Shown: piece after piece, positions 36,014 to 45,485 of the stretch
Layout: each line of letters starts with the position of its first letter
Numbering within the stretch: the stretch's first letter is position 1
NCBI GenBank assembly: GCA_041396985.1
Contig: JAWKXO010000001.1
Location: 186,001 to 250,000 of the forward strand
Source of the DNA: Emcibacteraceae bacterium
Lineage (GTDB): Bacteria > Pseudomonadota > Alphaproteobacteria > Sphingomonadales > Emcibacteraceae
Direction of reading: 5' to 3'
DNA: 64,000 nucleotides
Position numbers and translations under genes: made by a program
The notes under the pieces: model-generated
Told to the model about the DNA's origin: nothing
Seen by the model: only the letters and a program-made list of their open reading frames with translations
Database searches by the model: none

Positions 36014-37174
36014 TTATTCTCCTTCTTTATAGCAAACGGCTTTGGCTGCCTTGATGATGCGTTCGTCATTCACGACTGTCATTTTTTCGAGATTTGCCGC
36101 ATATGGCATTGGCACATCTTCATTGGTGACACGCATGACCGGTGCGTCAAGATAATCAAAAGCATCTTCCATCAAGCGGGCCGAAATCTCGGAACTGACT
36201 GAACATGTGGCCCAGCCTTCCTCGACACAGACAACGCGGTTTGTTTTCTTAACCGACTCAATTACCGTATCCATATCCAGCGGACGGATGGTCCGAAGGT
36301 CGATTACTTCGGCGTCAATGCCTTCTGCTGCCAGTTTTTCTGCCGCATCAAGGGCAAACTTTACGCCGATTGAATAGCTTACCAGTGTTACATCTGAACC
36401 CGGGCGGGCCACTTTGGCCTTGCCGATCGGAATGGTATAATCTTCAACATCCGGCACATCAAAGCTGTAACCATAGGTAATTTCATTTTCGAGGAAAATG
36501 ACAGGGTTAGGGCTTTTGATCGCCGCTTTCAGAAGACCTTTGCTGTCAGCGGCGCAATATGGTGCAATAACAATCAGTCCCGGAATATGGGCATACCATG
36601 ATGCATAATTCTGTGAATGCTGTGCTGCAACACGCGATGCGGCACCGTTAGGACCACGGAACACGATCGGGCATCTGATCTGACCGCCGGACATATAATG
36701 TGTTTTTGCCGCTGAGTTTACAATCTGGTCTATTGCCTGCATGGCGAAGTTAAAGGTCATAAATTCAACGATCGGCTTAAGTCCTGCCATCGCGGCACCG
36801 ACACCCAGACCGGCGAAACCCTGCTCGGTAATCGGGGTATCAATAACCCGTTCCGGGCCGAATTCCTGCAATAAGCCTTGGGTTACTTTATAAGCCCCCT
36901 GATATTCGGCGACTTCCTCACCCATAACAAATACATCCGGGTCAAGGCGCATTTCCTCTGCCATGGCGTCACGAAGCGCTTCACGAACAGTCATATTAAC
37001 GAGGGTTGCCCCTTCCGGAATATCATCTTCATGAAGGGCTGCCTTAACCGGGGTTGGTGGCTGGTGCACCGCATCGGCGGCATCGGCACCAACTACGGTT
37101 GGTGGTACGATAGGTGTCGGATGAACAGTTGCTGTCACCCCTTCCAGAATCTTTCGGATCTTCACCTTCTTCAA
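36014..37174 (-). CDS. pdhB: Pyruvate dehydrogenase E1 beta, catalytic part (disrupted N-terminus)
   Basis: Full E1 beta fold: MTVREALRDAMAEEM, VMGEEVAEYQGAYKVTQGL, EFMTFNFAMQAIDQIVNSAA, and ARLMEDAFDYLDAPVMRV near the end. The frame reads through a linker (VHPTPIVPPTVVGADA) from 37174, where only a TTG could start it. Upstream, the lipoyl domain lies in the same frame but is separated by a TGA; a stretch in another frame (37220 to about 37150) reads EGAEGIAVGTLIAVILEEGE, the missing end of the lipoyl domain. Two compensating indels therefore break an otherwise normal lipoyl-E1 beta gene. A core-only start at the Met near 36989 is possible. Confidence 0.9.
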   Translation of the reverse strand: MKKVKIRKILEGVTATVHPTPIVPPTVVGADAADAVHQPPTPVKAALHEDDIPEGATLVNMTVREALRDAMAEEMRLDPDVFVMGEEVAEYQGAYKVTQGLLQEFGPERVIDTPITEQGFAGLGVGAAMAGLKPIVEFMTFNFAMQAIDQIVNSAAKTHYMSGGQIRCPIVFRGPNGAASRVAAQHSQNYASWYAHIPGLIVIAPYCAADSKGLLKAAIKSPNPVIFLENEITYGYSFDVPDVEDYTIPIGKAKVARPGSDVTLVSYSIGVKFALDAAEKLAAEGIDAEVIDLRTIRPLDMDTVIESVKKTNRVVCVEEGWATCSVSSEISARLMEDAFDYLDAPVMRVTNEDVPMPYAANLEKMTVVNDERIIKAAKAVCYKEGE

Positions 37175-37177
37175 GGA

Positions 37178-37405
37178 TCACAGCGATAAGCGTACCGACG
37201 GCAATGCCTTCGGCGCCTTCGACACTAGGATCTTGCCCATCACGCCTTCTTCGTCTGTTTCAAGCTCCATGGTTGCTTTATCTGTTTCAATTTCGGCTAT
37301 GATATCGCCGGGAGATACTTTATCGCCTTCTTTTTTCGTCCATTTTGCAATTGTCCCTTCCGTCATCGTCGGAGACATAGCGGGGAGAAGAATTTCTACT
37401 GACAT
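37178..37405 (-). CDS. pdhB: Lipoyl domain fragment of PdhB
   Basis: The first 61 residues are a clean lipoyl domain: VEILLPAMSPTMTEGTIAKW, then IAEIETDKATMELETDEEG with the lipoyl Lys, then GKILV. From 37222 the frame becomes non-homologous and stops at 37178. One missing base near 37221 (expected Val-Pro/Ser-Glu-Gly) explains it. In alphaproteobacteria this domain is fused to E1 beta. If the shift is real, a free, incomplete lipoyl domain would be made. It begins 18 bp after pdhA. Confidence 0.85.
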   Translation of the reverse strand: MSVEILLPAMSPTMTEGTIAKWTKKEGDKVSPGDIIAEIETDKATMELETDEEGVMGKILVSKAPKALPSVRLSL

Positions 37406-37423
37406 AATGATTATTCCTTCTTA

Positions 37424-38470
37424 TTATTCTGCGACCAGGATGTCGGTATAAAGTTCTGAAGCTGCCGGTTCAGCACTTGACTGGGCAAAATCAGCCGCTT
37501 CCGATACGATCTCTTTAATATCTTTATCAATCTGCTTGAGTTCGTCCTCTGTCATGATATTTCCATCGAGAAGACGTTTTTTAACCTGATCAATCGGGTC
37601 AAACTCTGCCCGCATTTTGGAGACTTCTTCCTTGGAACGATATTTTGCCGGATCCGACATGGAATGTCCGCGGTAACGATAAGTTTTCATTTCCAGCAAG
37701 GCAGGGCCTTCGCCAGCACGACATTTTGCAACTGCCCGGGCCGCTGCTTCACGAACAGCCAACACATCCATACCGTCAACGGCTTCACCGTGAATTTTGA
37801 AACTGTCACCGCGGCGGTGAAGTTCAATTTCCGAAGACGCACGCGCAAGGGATGTCCCCATGGCATACTGGTTATTTTCAATCACATAAACAACCGGCAG
37901 ATTCCAGAGTTTAGCCATATTAAAGCTTTCATAGACCTGTCCCTGATTAACGGCGCCATCACCAAAATATGTAACGGATACATTATCGTTTTTGCGATAT
38001 TTATGGGCAAATGCAAGACCGGCACCGATGGGAACCTGTGCTCCTACGATGCCGTGACCGCCGTAAAAATCATGTTCAACACTGAACATATGCATGGAAC
38101 CGCCCTTACCCTTTGAAATACCGGTTTCCCTTCCGGTCAGTTCCGCGAGAATCACTTTTGGATCAATTTTACAGGCAAGCATATGGGCATGATCACGGTA
38201 ACTGGTGATAACACTGTCGCCTTTCTTCAGAACCGACTGTATCCCGGTTACAACAGCTTCCTGACCGATATATAGATGGCAGAAACCACCGATCAGGCCC
38301 ATGCCATACATCTGTCCCGCTTTTTCCTCAAAGCGGCGCATCAGCAGCATATCCTTGTAATATTCAATTAGTTCTTCGTTGGATACCGCAGGATCAGATT
38401 TTTTTACTTCCTTGCGGCGTGCGGCGGGTTTCCCGCTTTTTGTTTTGCGGGGGGCAGGTTTTTTAGCCAT
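37424..38470 (-). CDS. pdhA: Pyruvate dehydrogenase E1 alpha
   Basis: 348 residues. A Lys-rich N-terminal tail (KKPAPRKTKSGKP) precedes the TPP enzyme: RRFEEKAGQMYGMGLIGGFC, the TPP/Mg motif GDGAVNQGQVYE with VIENNQYAMGT, and the loop YRYRGHSMSDPAKYRSKEE. The ATG at 38470 has GAGG at 5-6 nt. It heads the operon pdhA-pdhB-pdhC-lpd-lipA-coq10; a 27-bp palindrome 140 bp upstream may regulate it. Confidence 0.95.
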   Translation of the reverse strand: MAKKPAPRKTKSGKPAARRKEVKKSDPAVSNEELIEYYKDMLLMRRFEEKAGQMYGMGLIGGFCHLYIGQEAVVTGIQSVLKKGDSVITSYRDHAHMLACKIDPKVILAELTGRETGISKGKGGSMHMFSVEHDFYGGHGIVGAQVPIGAGLAFAHKYRKNDNVSVTYFGDGAVNQGQVYESFNMAKLWNLPVVYVIENNQYAMGTSLARASSEIELHRRGDSFKIHGEAVDGMDVLAVREAAARAVAKCRAGEGPALLEMKTYRYRGHSMSDPAKYRSKEEVSKMRAEFDPIDQVKKRLLDGNIMTEDELKQIDKDIKEIVSEAADFAQSSAEPAASELYTDILVAE

Positions 38471-38609
38471 ATTCCTCACTCATATTGTTGATGTTAGTCC
38501 TATAAGGCCTTTCCGCAAGATATGTAGAAAAGCCTTAAATAAGGATAAAGATTATCCTTAAAACATATTACTATAATCACCAAAAGTTATTGAAATACAA
38601 CACTTATTT

Positions 38610-38636
38610 TTAATTAACTTAATTTGAGTTAATTAA
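38610..38636. promoter_or_regulatory. 27-bp perfect inverted repeat upstream of pdhA
   Basis: TTAATTAACT (38610-38619) and AGTTAATTAA (38627-38636) pair perfectly around 7 nt. It lies in the 256-bp gap between ftsB and pdhA. Being all A/T except two pairs, it suits a protein-binding site better than a terminator. The binding factor is unknown. Confidence 0.4.
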
Positions 38637-38726
38637 ATAATATTGTTAATTTTTTATAGCTATGGTTAATGCCTCTGTAACAATATGAAAACAAAAGACT
38701 TTTGCAATATTATAACTTTATAGGAA

Positions 38727-39032
38727 TTATTTTTTCTCGGGAATGACAATTTCATCGGGATGGGTAAAGCCAAGATCTTTTCTGACAAGCTCATCCAGAT
38801 AATCGGGGTCAACATGATTGCTTGACAGCAGACCCACGTGAAGTTCCAGGTCTTTTTTACTGGCTTCAATTCTTGCCTGCTCTGCCTCCAAAGTCCTGAT
38901 TTCTTCTTTTAAAACCTTTTGTGCCGTAACGCTTTTAACGCCGTGAGCCGCAAAATAACCCGATATCAGTAACGCTACAAACGGTACTGTCATTTTTTTC
39001 ATACGGAAAAATATTGGTTTTGTGTTTCTCAT
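38727..39032 (-). CDS. ftsB: FtsB/DivIC-family cell division protein
   Basis: 101 residues: short cytosolic start, one membrane span (MTVPFVALLISGYFAAHGV), a coiled coil (LKEEIRTLEAEQARIEASKK) and the family's end segment PDYLDELVRKDLGFTHPDEI. FtsB bridges FtsL and FtsQ in the divisome. Its position after eno and before pdhA is the standard one in this class. Confidence 0.9.
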   Translation of the reverse strand: MRNTKPIFFRMKKMTVPFVALLISGYFAAHGVKSVTAQKVLKEEIRTLEAEQARIEASKKDLELHVGLLSSNHVDPDYLDELVRKDLGFTHPDEIVIPEKK

Positions 39033-39158
39033 TCCCTCAGAGAATCACATCCGATTCGCCGGGTCAAGTGTTTTCCCAAAAAAAAGAATCGCCTAGAGTC
39101 AGTAACATAGCTTACATACTAGATGTAGTAGGTTAGAGTATTTCAAGAACTATTTGAT

Positions 39159-40430
39159 TCAGCGCAAGATTGACTGACCGGCATATTTCGCGGCAGTGCC
39201 GAGCAGTTCTTCAATGCGGATCAGCTGATTATATTTGGCCAAACGGTCCGATCTTGCCAGTGATCCGGTTTTGATCTGACCACAATTCATTGCTACGGCA
39301 AGATCGGCAATCGTGGCATCTTCGGTTTCCCCGCTTCTGTGTGACATCACGGATGTATAGGAGGCACGATGCGCCATATCGACCGCTTCAAAAGTTTCAG
39401 AAAGGGTGCCGATCTGATTGACTTTAACCAGAATTGAATTTGCCACACCCTGTTTTATGCCACTGGAAAGTCTTTTCGGGTTGGTCACAAAAAGATCATC
39501 GCCAACAAGTTGGACTTTATTTCCAATAGCGTCTGTCAAAGCTTTCCAGCCATCCCAGTCGTCTTCATCCATGCCGTCTTCAATGGACAGGATCGGGTAT
39601 CTGCTGCAAAGGTCAACGTAATAATCAACCATTTGTCCGGCATCCAGGGTTTTGCCCTCACCGCTTAGCACATATTTACCGTTTTTATAAAATTCTGATG
39701 AAGCGGCATCAAGGGCCAGCATCACATCATCACCCGGTTTATAACCGGCTTTTTCAATTGATTTCATGATAAAATCAAGGGCTTCCGTGGTTCCATTCAA
39801 ATTGGGGGCAAAACCGCCCTCATCACCGACTCCGGTATTATGCCCCGCGTCAGACAGGTTCTTTTTAAGGGTGTGGAAAATTTCAGCACCCATGCGGATC
39901 GCATCACGGATATTGCCGGCGGAAACCGGCATAATCATAAATTCCTGAATATCAATCGGGTTATCAGCATGTTCACCGCCATTGATAATATTCATCATCG
40001 GCACCGGCAGGATATGGGCATGCGGCCCGCCAAGATAACTGTAAAGCGGCATTGCGGCTTCGTCAGCGGCCGCTTTTGCCGTTGCCAGGCTGACGCCCAA
40101 TATTGCATTGGCGCCAAGACGGGATTTATTATCTGTTCCGTCCAGCTCACGCATGGCATTATCCAGAATAATCTGTTCTTCCGCGTCCATCCCTGTGAGC
40201 GCATCATAAAGTTCCGTATTAACGGCCTCGACGGCTTTTTCAACACCTTTACCCATATATCGGCTGCCACCGTCACGAAGTTCCACCGCTTCGTGAGCGC
40301 CGGTTGACGCCCCGCTAGGCACAGCCGCACGGCCGAACGCACCGGTTTCCAGTGTTACATCAACCTCAACGGTTGGATTACCACGGCTATCCAATATTTC
40401 ACGGGCTTTGATATCGATAATTGCTGTCAT
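39159..40430 (-). CDS. eno: Enolase
   Basis: Converts 2-phosphoglycerate to phosphoenolpyruvate. 423 residues with the start AREILDSRGNPTVEVDV, SGASTGAHEA, GDEGGFAPN, LSIEDGMDEDDWDGW, LVGDDLFVTNPKRL and SHRSGETED. All Mg and catalytic positions appear intact. It is 18 bp after pyrG in the tpiA-secG-pyrG-eno-ftsB series. Confidence 0.98.
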   Translation of the reverse strand: MTAIIDIKAREILDSRGNPTVEVDVTLETGAFGRAAVPSGASTGAHEAVELRDGGSRYMGKGVEKAVEAVNTELYDALTGMDAEEQIILDNAMRELDGTDNKSRLGANAILGVSLATAKAAADEAAMPLYSYLGGPHAHILPVPMMNIINGGEHADNPIDIQEFMIMPVSAGNIRDAIRMGAEIFHTLKKNLSDAGHNTGVGDEGGFAPNLNGTTEALDFIMKSIEKAGYKPGDDVMLALDAASSEFYKNGKYVLSGEGKTLDAGQMVDYYVDLCSRYPILSIEDGMDEDDWDGWKALTDAIGNKVQLVGDDLFVTNPKRLSSGIKQGVANSILVKVNQIGTLSETFEAVDMAHRASYTSVMSHRSGETEDATIADLAVAMNCGQIKTGSLARSDRLAKYNQLIRIEELLGTAAKYAGQSILR

Positions 40431-40448
40431 AATTTGTCTCTTACTTCA

Positions 40449-42080
40449 TTAAACCAGTCGGGATTGTTTCAGTGCCGCCCCAATGAATGAAGCGAATAAT
40501 GGGTGTGGGTCAAACGGCTTTGATTTGAGTTCAGGATGATACTGTACGCCGATAAACCATGGATGATCCGGAATTTCAACAATTTCCGGTAGTGTTCCGT
40601 CCGGGGAAAGGCCGGAAAATTTAAGCCCTGCTGCCTCTAGTTTTTCCCGGTAATTGATATTGACCTCATACCGGTGGCGATGACGTTCAAAAATAACCTC
40701 GCTGCCATAAATTTCGGCAACCCGGCTGCCGGGTTCAAGATGCGCTTCATATGCGCCAAGACGCATGGTGCCGCCCTTGTCATCATCCTCACTTCGGATA
40801 TGGATCACACCATCCAGTTCCCATTCGGTCATCAGACCGACTATCGGGGCATCGCATTTGCCAAATTCTGTCGAATTCGCGCCCTCAATACCGGCAAGAT
40901 TACGGGCCGCTTCAATACAGGCCATCTGCATTCCGAAACATATTCCAAAATAGGGAATTTTTCTTTCGCGGGCGAATTTTGCCGCTGCAATCTTGCCTTC
41001 AGCACCGCGCTCACCGAAGCCACCGGGAACGATAATACCATCCACTTCTTCAAGCGCGCTCATCGCATTTTCATCTTCGAAAATGCGCGCATCAATCCAT
41101 TCAAGTTTGACGTCAACATTATTGGCAAAACCGCCATGAACCAGGGCTTCGGACAGTGATTTATAGGCATCCTTAAGCTGCACATATTTTCCAACCACGG
41201 CAATTGTCACCTCACCTTCCGGCTCATTGACATGATCGGAAACGTCAAGCCAGCGGCTCAGGTCTGGTGTTTTATCCTTGGGATCAATATCAAATGCTTT
41301 AAGCACTTCGATATCAAGTCCTTCCGCGTGGTAATTTAGCGGCACTTCATAAATGCTGTTGGCATCAAGCGCCTGAATAACCGCGCTTTCCGGTACATTA
41401 CAGAAAAGCCCGATTTTGCGCCGTTCATCATCGGGAATTTCATGTTCCGTGCGGCAGACAAGTACATCCGGCTGAATACCGATACTGCGAAGTTCCTTCA
41501 CTGAATGCTGGGTTGGCTTGGTTTTAAGTTCTGCCGCAGCGGCAATATAGGGCACCAGTGTCAAATGGACATAAATACATTGACCACGCAGATCATTACC
41601 AAGCTGGCGGATCGCCTCAAGAAACGGCAGGCTTTCAATATCACCGATAGTTCCCCCAACTTCACAGAGAACGAAATCTGTATCATCATCAATATCCGAT
41701 GTGACAAATTCCTTAATGGCATTGGTTACATGGGGAATGACCTGAACTGTTGCGCCCAGATAATCTCCCCGTCTTTCCTTGGCAATAATATCTGAATAGA
41801 TCCGTCCCGTGGTGACGTTATCCGACTGGCGCGCCGGAACTCCGGTAAACCGCTCATAATGTCCAAGGTCAAGATCCGTTTCCGCACCATCGTCAGTTAC
41901 AAAAACCTCGCCATGCTGATAGGGCGACATGGTACCGGGATCAACATTAAGATAGGGATCGAGTTTTCTAAGTCTTACAGAATATCCGCGCGATTGCAGC
42001 AATGCACCAAGAGCTGCGGAGAGGAGTCCCTTCCCCAACGAGGAAACCACACCACCAGTAATAAATATATAACGTGCCAT
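40449..42080 (-). CDS. pyrG: CTP synthase
   Basis: Makes CTP from UTP with glutamine. The synthase domain has FITGGVVSSLGKG, LDPYLNVDPGTMSPYQHGE and the KTKPTQHSVKELRSIGI region. The glutaminase domain has the nucleophile in YFGICFGMQMACIE and the His-Glu pair in VQYHPELKS. 543 residues, full length. Lies between secG and eno. Confidence 0.98.
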   Translation of the reverse strand: MARYIFITGGVVSSLGKGLLSAALGALLQSRGYSVRLRKLDPYLNVDPGTMSPYQHGEVFVTDDGAETDLDLGHYERFTGVPARQSDNVTTGRIYSDIIAKERRGDYLGATVQVIPHVTNAIKEFVTSDIDDDTDFVLCEVGGTIGDIESLPFLEAIRQLGNDLRGQCIYVHLTLVPYIAAAAELKTKPTQHSVKELRSIGIQPDVLVCRTEHEIPDDERRKIGLFCNVPESAVIQALDANSIYEVPLNYHAEGLDIEVLKAFDIDPKDKTPDLSRWLDVSDHVNEPEGEVTIAVVGKYVQLKDAYKSLSEALVHGGFANNVDVKLEWIDARIFEDENAMSALEEVDGIIVPGGFGERGAEGKIAAAKFARERKIPYFGICFGMQMACIEAARNLAGIEGANSTEFGKCDAPIVGLMTEWELDGVIHIRSEDDDKGGTMRLGAYEAHLEPGSRVAEIYGSEVIFERHRHRYEVNINYREKLEAAGLKFSGLSPDGTLPEIVEIPDHPWFIGVQYHPELKSKPFDPHPLFASFIGAALKQSRLV

Positions 42081-42130
42081 TAGTTATTTGCTATCCAGAA
42101 ATACGAACTAAATTTTTTTACTATAAAAAT

Positions 42131-42155
42131 GAAGCGGCACCGGGGGTACCGCTTT
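42131..42155 (-). terminator. Terminator after secG
   Basis: Arms AAGCGGCACC (42132-42141) and GGTACCGCTT (42145-42154), one G-U pair, then ATTTTTATAG on the minus strand. It ends the tpiA-secG unit before pyrG. Confidence 0.65.
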
Positions 42156-42158
42156 ATA

Positions 42159-42494
42159 TTAATTTGAAACGGGGACCTGAGGGGCGTTATCCGTTTGTGC
42201 TTCGGGAACTTCAGGTACAGTTTGCACTGCTGCCGGAGGGGTCACACCATCAAGAACTGATGTTCTTGAGGCGTCCTGCTCGGCCATCCAAGCCAGCAAA
42301 AGCGTGGTCACAAAAAAACAACCCGCAATAATTGTTGTCATCCGGGTCAGAAGATTCGCGGCCGAACGACTGCTCATCATACTTGTGGGGCCACCCCCTA
42401 TTCCAAGGGCTCCGCCTTCTGACTGCTGCAGTAATACTGTAATGACAAGGGCAACTGCCAACATCAAATGTATAACAAGAATGACTGATTCCAT
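42159..42494 (-). CDS. secG: Preprotein translocase subunit SecG
   Basis: 111 residues: first membrane span (VILVIHLMLAVALVITVLLQ), the hallmark QQSEGGALGIGGG, then NLLTRMTTIIAGCFFVTTLL as second span, and a Pro/Val/Gln-rich tail longer than in E. coli but normal for the class. Stabilises the SecYEG channel. Preceded by tpiA with a 107-bp gap. Confidence 0.93.
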   Translation of the reverse strand: MESVILVIHLMLAVALVITVLLQQSEGGALGIGGGPTSMMSSRSAANLLTRMTTIIAGCFFVTTLLLAWMAEQDASRTSVLDGVTPPAAVQTVPEVPEAQTDNAPQVPVSN

Positions 42495-42601
42495 CTTATT
42501 TTACTCTATCTTTTTAAATTTCGCTTTACGTATAAATAGCGTTATTCATGTTAATTACAAGAGGCTTTTACTCTAAAGAACCGACAATGGCTAGTATAAA
42601 A

Positions 42602-43360
42602 TTAGCCAATTTTATCATAAGCGGATATTATCCCGTAAAAGTCATCCGCCTTAAGGCTGGCACCACCGACCAGGGCACCATTGACATTCTTTACCGACAT
42701 AAGTTCCAGAGCGTTTGAGGCTTTAACTGAACCGCCATATAATATTCTTATATTGCTGCCTGCATCACCAAAACGTGACTGCAACACTTCACGTACCGCT
42801 TGGTGAACTTCTTCAACATCACCTGCCGTTGGTGTGTGTCCTGTGCCAATCGCCCAGACAGGCTCGTACGCTATTATTGTATTCTCCACTTTCGCACTGT
42901 CCGGAATTGATGCCTTTAGCTGCGTCGTGACCACCTGAAGCGCTTTTCCGGCTTCTCTTTCTTCTATCGTTTCACCGACACATATAATTGCCGTTGCACC
43001 AACCGACTGCGCAGCCACCGCCTTTGCTTTTACAATTTCATTGCTTTCGCCGTGATCGGCCCTGCGCTCTGAATGACCGATAATAATAAAATCGCAACCC
43101 AGATCACGGATCATTTCCGCTGAAATATCGCCCGTATGGGCCCCGCTCATATTCATATGACAATCCTGGGCCCCAATTGATACATTTTTTGTATTTAAAC
43201 TGACGAATGCATTGATCAGTGTATAGGGCGGACAAATCAGCACATCGCACTTTGCACCTTTTTCCTGAATTAAGGTATTGAGCTTAGATAATTCACTGGC
43301 GGAAGCCTTAAGTCCGTTCATCTTCCAGTTTCCGGCAACAAGTGCTTTGGGTGCTGTCAT
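42602..43360 (-). CDS. tpiA: Triosephosphate isomerase
   Basis: 252 residues. VAGNWKMNGL holds the first catalytic residues, IIGHSERRADHGE the His, and IIAYEPVWAIGTGHTPT the Glu and mobile loop. LYGGSVKASNALELM and NGALVGGASL bind phosphate. Divergent from ppiD, as usual in alphaproteobacteria. Confidence 0.97.
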   Translation of the reverse strand: MTAPKALVAGNWKMNGLKASASELSKLNTLIQEKGAKCDVLICPPYTLINAFVSLNTKNVSIGAQDCHMNMSGAHTGDISAEMIRDLGCDFIIIGHSERRADHGESNEIVKAKAVAAQSVGATAIICVGETIEEREAGKALQVVTTQLKASIPDSAKVENTIIAYEPVWAIGTGHTPTAGDVEEVHQAVREVLQSRFGDAGSNIRILYGGSVKASNALELMSVKNVNGALVGGASLKADDFYGIISAYDKIG

Positions 43361-43556
43361 TGAATATTTTATCCTTCTAGTTAATAATTGAACATGTACC
43401 TAACAGATATTTAGCAAATTTTCTATATTGATTGTTGGTTTTTAGTCGCTTTTATGGTTGCGATTAGCAAGGCAGGTAACTATTATGCCGCAATTATATT
43501 TTTAGAGCATATATTATGAATGCTCACAAAAAGCTTAAACACAGGTAACAATATTT

Positions 43557-45485
43557 ATGTTAGACTTTTTCAGAAAAGGCATGGGGTCCATGTTGGCCGG
43601 CGGTTTGCTCGCCATTCTTATCGTCAGTTTTGCTTTATGGGGAATTGGTGACCCGCTTAGCACACTTGGTTCAACTGAAATTGCCAAGGTTGGTGACGAA
43701 GACCTCACCCCCAATGATCTTGCCCGATCATTTGAAAATGAATTCAGCAGATTGCAGCAAAATGCCGGTGAAGGCATTACAAGACAGCTTGCTGTTCAGA
43801 TTGGCCTTGGCGCACAGGCCGTTGCCAGACTTGTTGAAACAAAGGCATATGATGTTGAAACAAAGAACCTTGGCCTTCGGACATCTGATGAGGAGCTGCG
43901 GGATTATATTTTCAGTATTCCCGCCTTTCAGGACCAGACGGGTACTTTTAATCGCAGTTATTTTGACCAGATCGCCAGGACACAAGGCTATTCAACCCGG
44001 GAATTTGAAAATCTATTAAGACTGGATCTGGCGCGATCAAAACTATTCAATGCCTTGCTTGAAGATGTCGTCGCCCCGGAAATTACCGCCAAAACACTGA
44101 CAAAATTCGCATCTGAGCAAAGAACATCTGAGATTCTTTCCATTCCGGCCAGTACCATGACAGGCATTGGTGAGATGAATGATGAAATTCTAAAAGCATA
44201 TTATGATGAAAACACAAACAAATATATGGCTCCTGAATATCGTGATATCAGCTATTTTGAAATTTCCGCCAGTGATCTGGCTGACACAATAGATATCAGT
44301 GACGAAGATGCTCTTGCGTCATACGAATCCCGCCTCACTGATTTTACAAAACCTGAAAAGCGCGGTTTTGTGCAAATGCTGATGGATGATGAAGCAACAG
44401 CGGAAGCAGCTTATAATGATCTGCAAAGCGGAAAATCATTCGATGAAGTGCTTGCCGATAAAACGGGCGACACGGCAGAAGACAGCACATTTGGAGAGCA
44501 GACAGAAAAAGAATTTGGCGACTTATATGGCGAAGATGCCGCAAAAGCACTCTTCAGTTTAGGTCTTGACGAATATACAAGCCCGATAGAAACCGGCTTC
44601 GGTGTATATATATTCAAAGTAAATTCAATCGATGCAGGAAGTTCTGATAGCTTTGAAACTGTTAAGGATGACATTATCACCGACCTTAAAATGAACAGAG
44701 CAACGGACGCCCTATATGATGTCAGAAACAGAATTGATGATGAACTTGCCGCCGGATCGGCCATTGATACCATTGCCAATGTCATTAATGTCCCCCTTAA
44801 AAAAGTGTCCAATGTCAGCCTTGAAGGCATGACTCCGGACGGGAAAGCCTCTACTGATTTGCCATTGATTGTCGATTTTCTTGATAATTCATTCAAATTA
44901 TCCATGGATTCTGATCTTGAACTCTATGAAGGAATTTCAAATAAATTTTATATGATCAAAATTGATAATATTATGCCAAGCAAATTACGTGCTTTTGAGG
45001 AAGTACAGGAAAAAGTTGGCGAAGACTGGGCCCAGGATCGCCGTGAAACTCTGGCATCAGAATATGCGACAAAAATTGTTGATGAATTCAGCAAGCCTGA
45101 AAATGCCGGCATGGCCCTTTCCGAATATCCGGGCCTGTTAAGCCAGCTCAGTGTTAATGAAGTAACTGTTGGCAGATCGAATGATGATAATTCGGTTTCG
45201 GCAGAAATTCATTCAAGCATATTTGATCAGAAAATCGGAACCGTGAAAATGATTCCAGCTTCAAATAATGACGGATATGTTGTGGTCAGGGTAAAAAGTC
45301 GCGATTTTCCTGAAAATATTGATCAGGCCGCGATTGACGAAACCAAAAATCAGATCAAAACTTCTTATGAAAATGATCTGATGGGGGCATATATTTCAAG
45401 ACTATATGATACCCTGCCTGTGGAAATGAATAACAGAAATATTCAGGCAACGTTGCAGCAGATCGCAGGCCCTGAACAGCAATAA
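43557..45485 (+). CDS. ppiD: PpiD-type periplasmic chaperone/peptidyl-prolyl isomerase
   Basis: 642 residues anchored by one N-terminal span (MLAGGLLAILIVSFALWGIG). A SurA_N-like helical domain (about 35-180) and a parvulin-like PPIC domain in the middle (EYTSPIETGFGVYIFKV) follow. The parvulin core is divergent, so isomerase activity may be weak. It helps fold envelope proteins at the Sec exit. The stop overlaps the trpE start (TAATG), a coupling conserved in this class. Confidence 0.88.
   Translation: MLDFFRKGMGSMLAGGLLAILIVSFALWGIGDPLSTLGSTEIAKVGDEDLTPNDLARSFENEFSRLQQNAGEGITRQLAVQIGLGAQAVARLVETKAYDVETKNLGLRTSDEELRDYIFSIPAFQDQTGTFNRSYFDQIARTQGYSTREFENLLRLDLARSKLFNALLEDVVAPEITAKTLTKFASEQRTSEILSIPASTMTGIGEMNDEILKAYYDENTNKYMAPEYRDISYFEISASDLADTIDISDEDALASYESRLTDFTKPEKRGFVQMLMDDEATAEAAYNDLQSGKSFDEVLADKTGDTAEDSTFGEQTEKEFGDLYGEDAAKALFSLGLDEYTSPIETGFGVYIFKVNSIDAGSSDSFETVKDDIITDLKMNRATDALYDVRNRIDDELAAGSAIDTIANVINVPLKKVSNVSLEGMTPDGKASTDLPLIVDFLDNSFKLSMDSDLELYEGISNKFYMIKIDNIMPSKLRAFEEVQEKVGEDWAQDRRETLASEYATKIVDEFSKPENAGMALSEYPGLLSQLSVNEVTVGRSNDDNSVSAEIHSSIFDQKIGTVKMIPASNNDGYVVVRVKSRDFPENIDQAAIDETKNQIKTSYENDLMGAYISRLYDTLPVEMNNRNIQATLQQIAGPEQQ

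Noticed and set aside
38610..38636. Possible CtrA box (TTAA-N7-TTAA) upstream of pdhA
   Set aside because: Several TTAA occur, but none are separated by exactly 7 nt; the perfect inverted repeat describes the site better.
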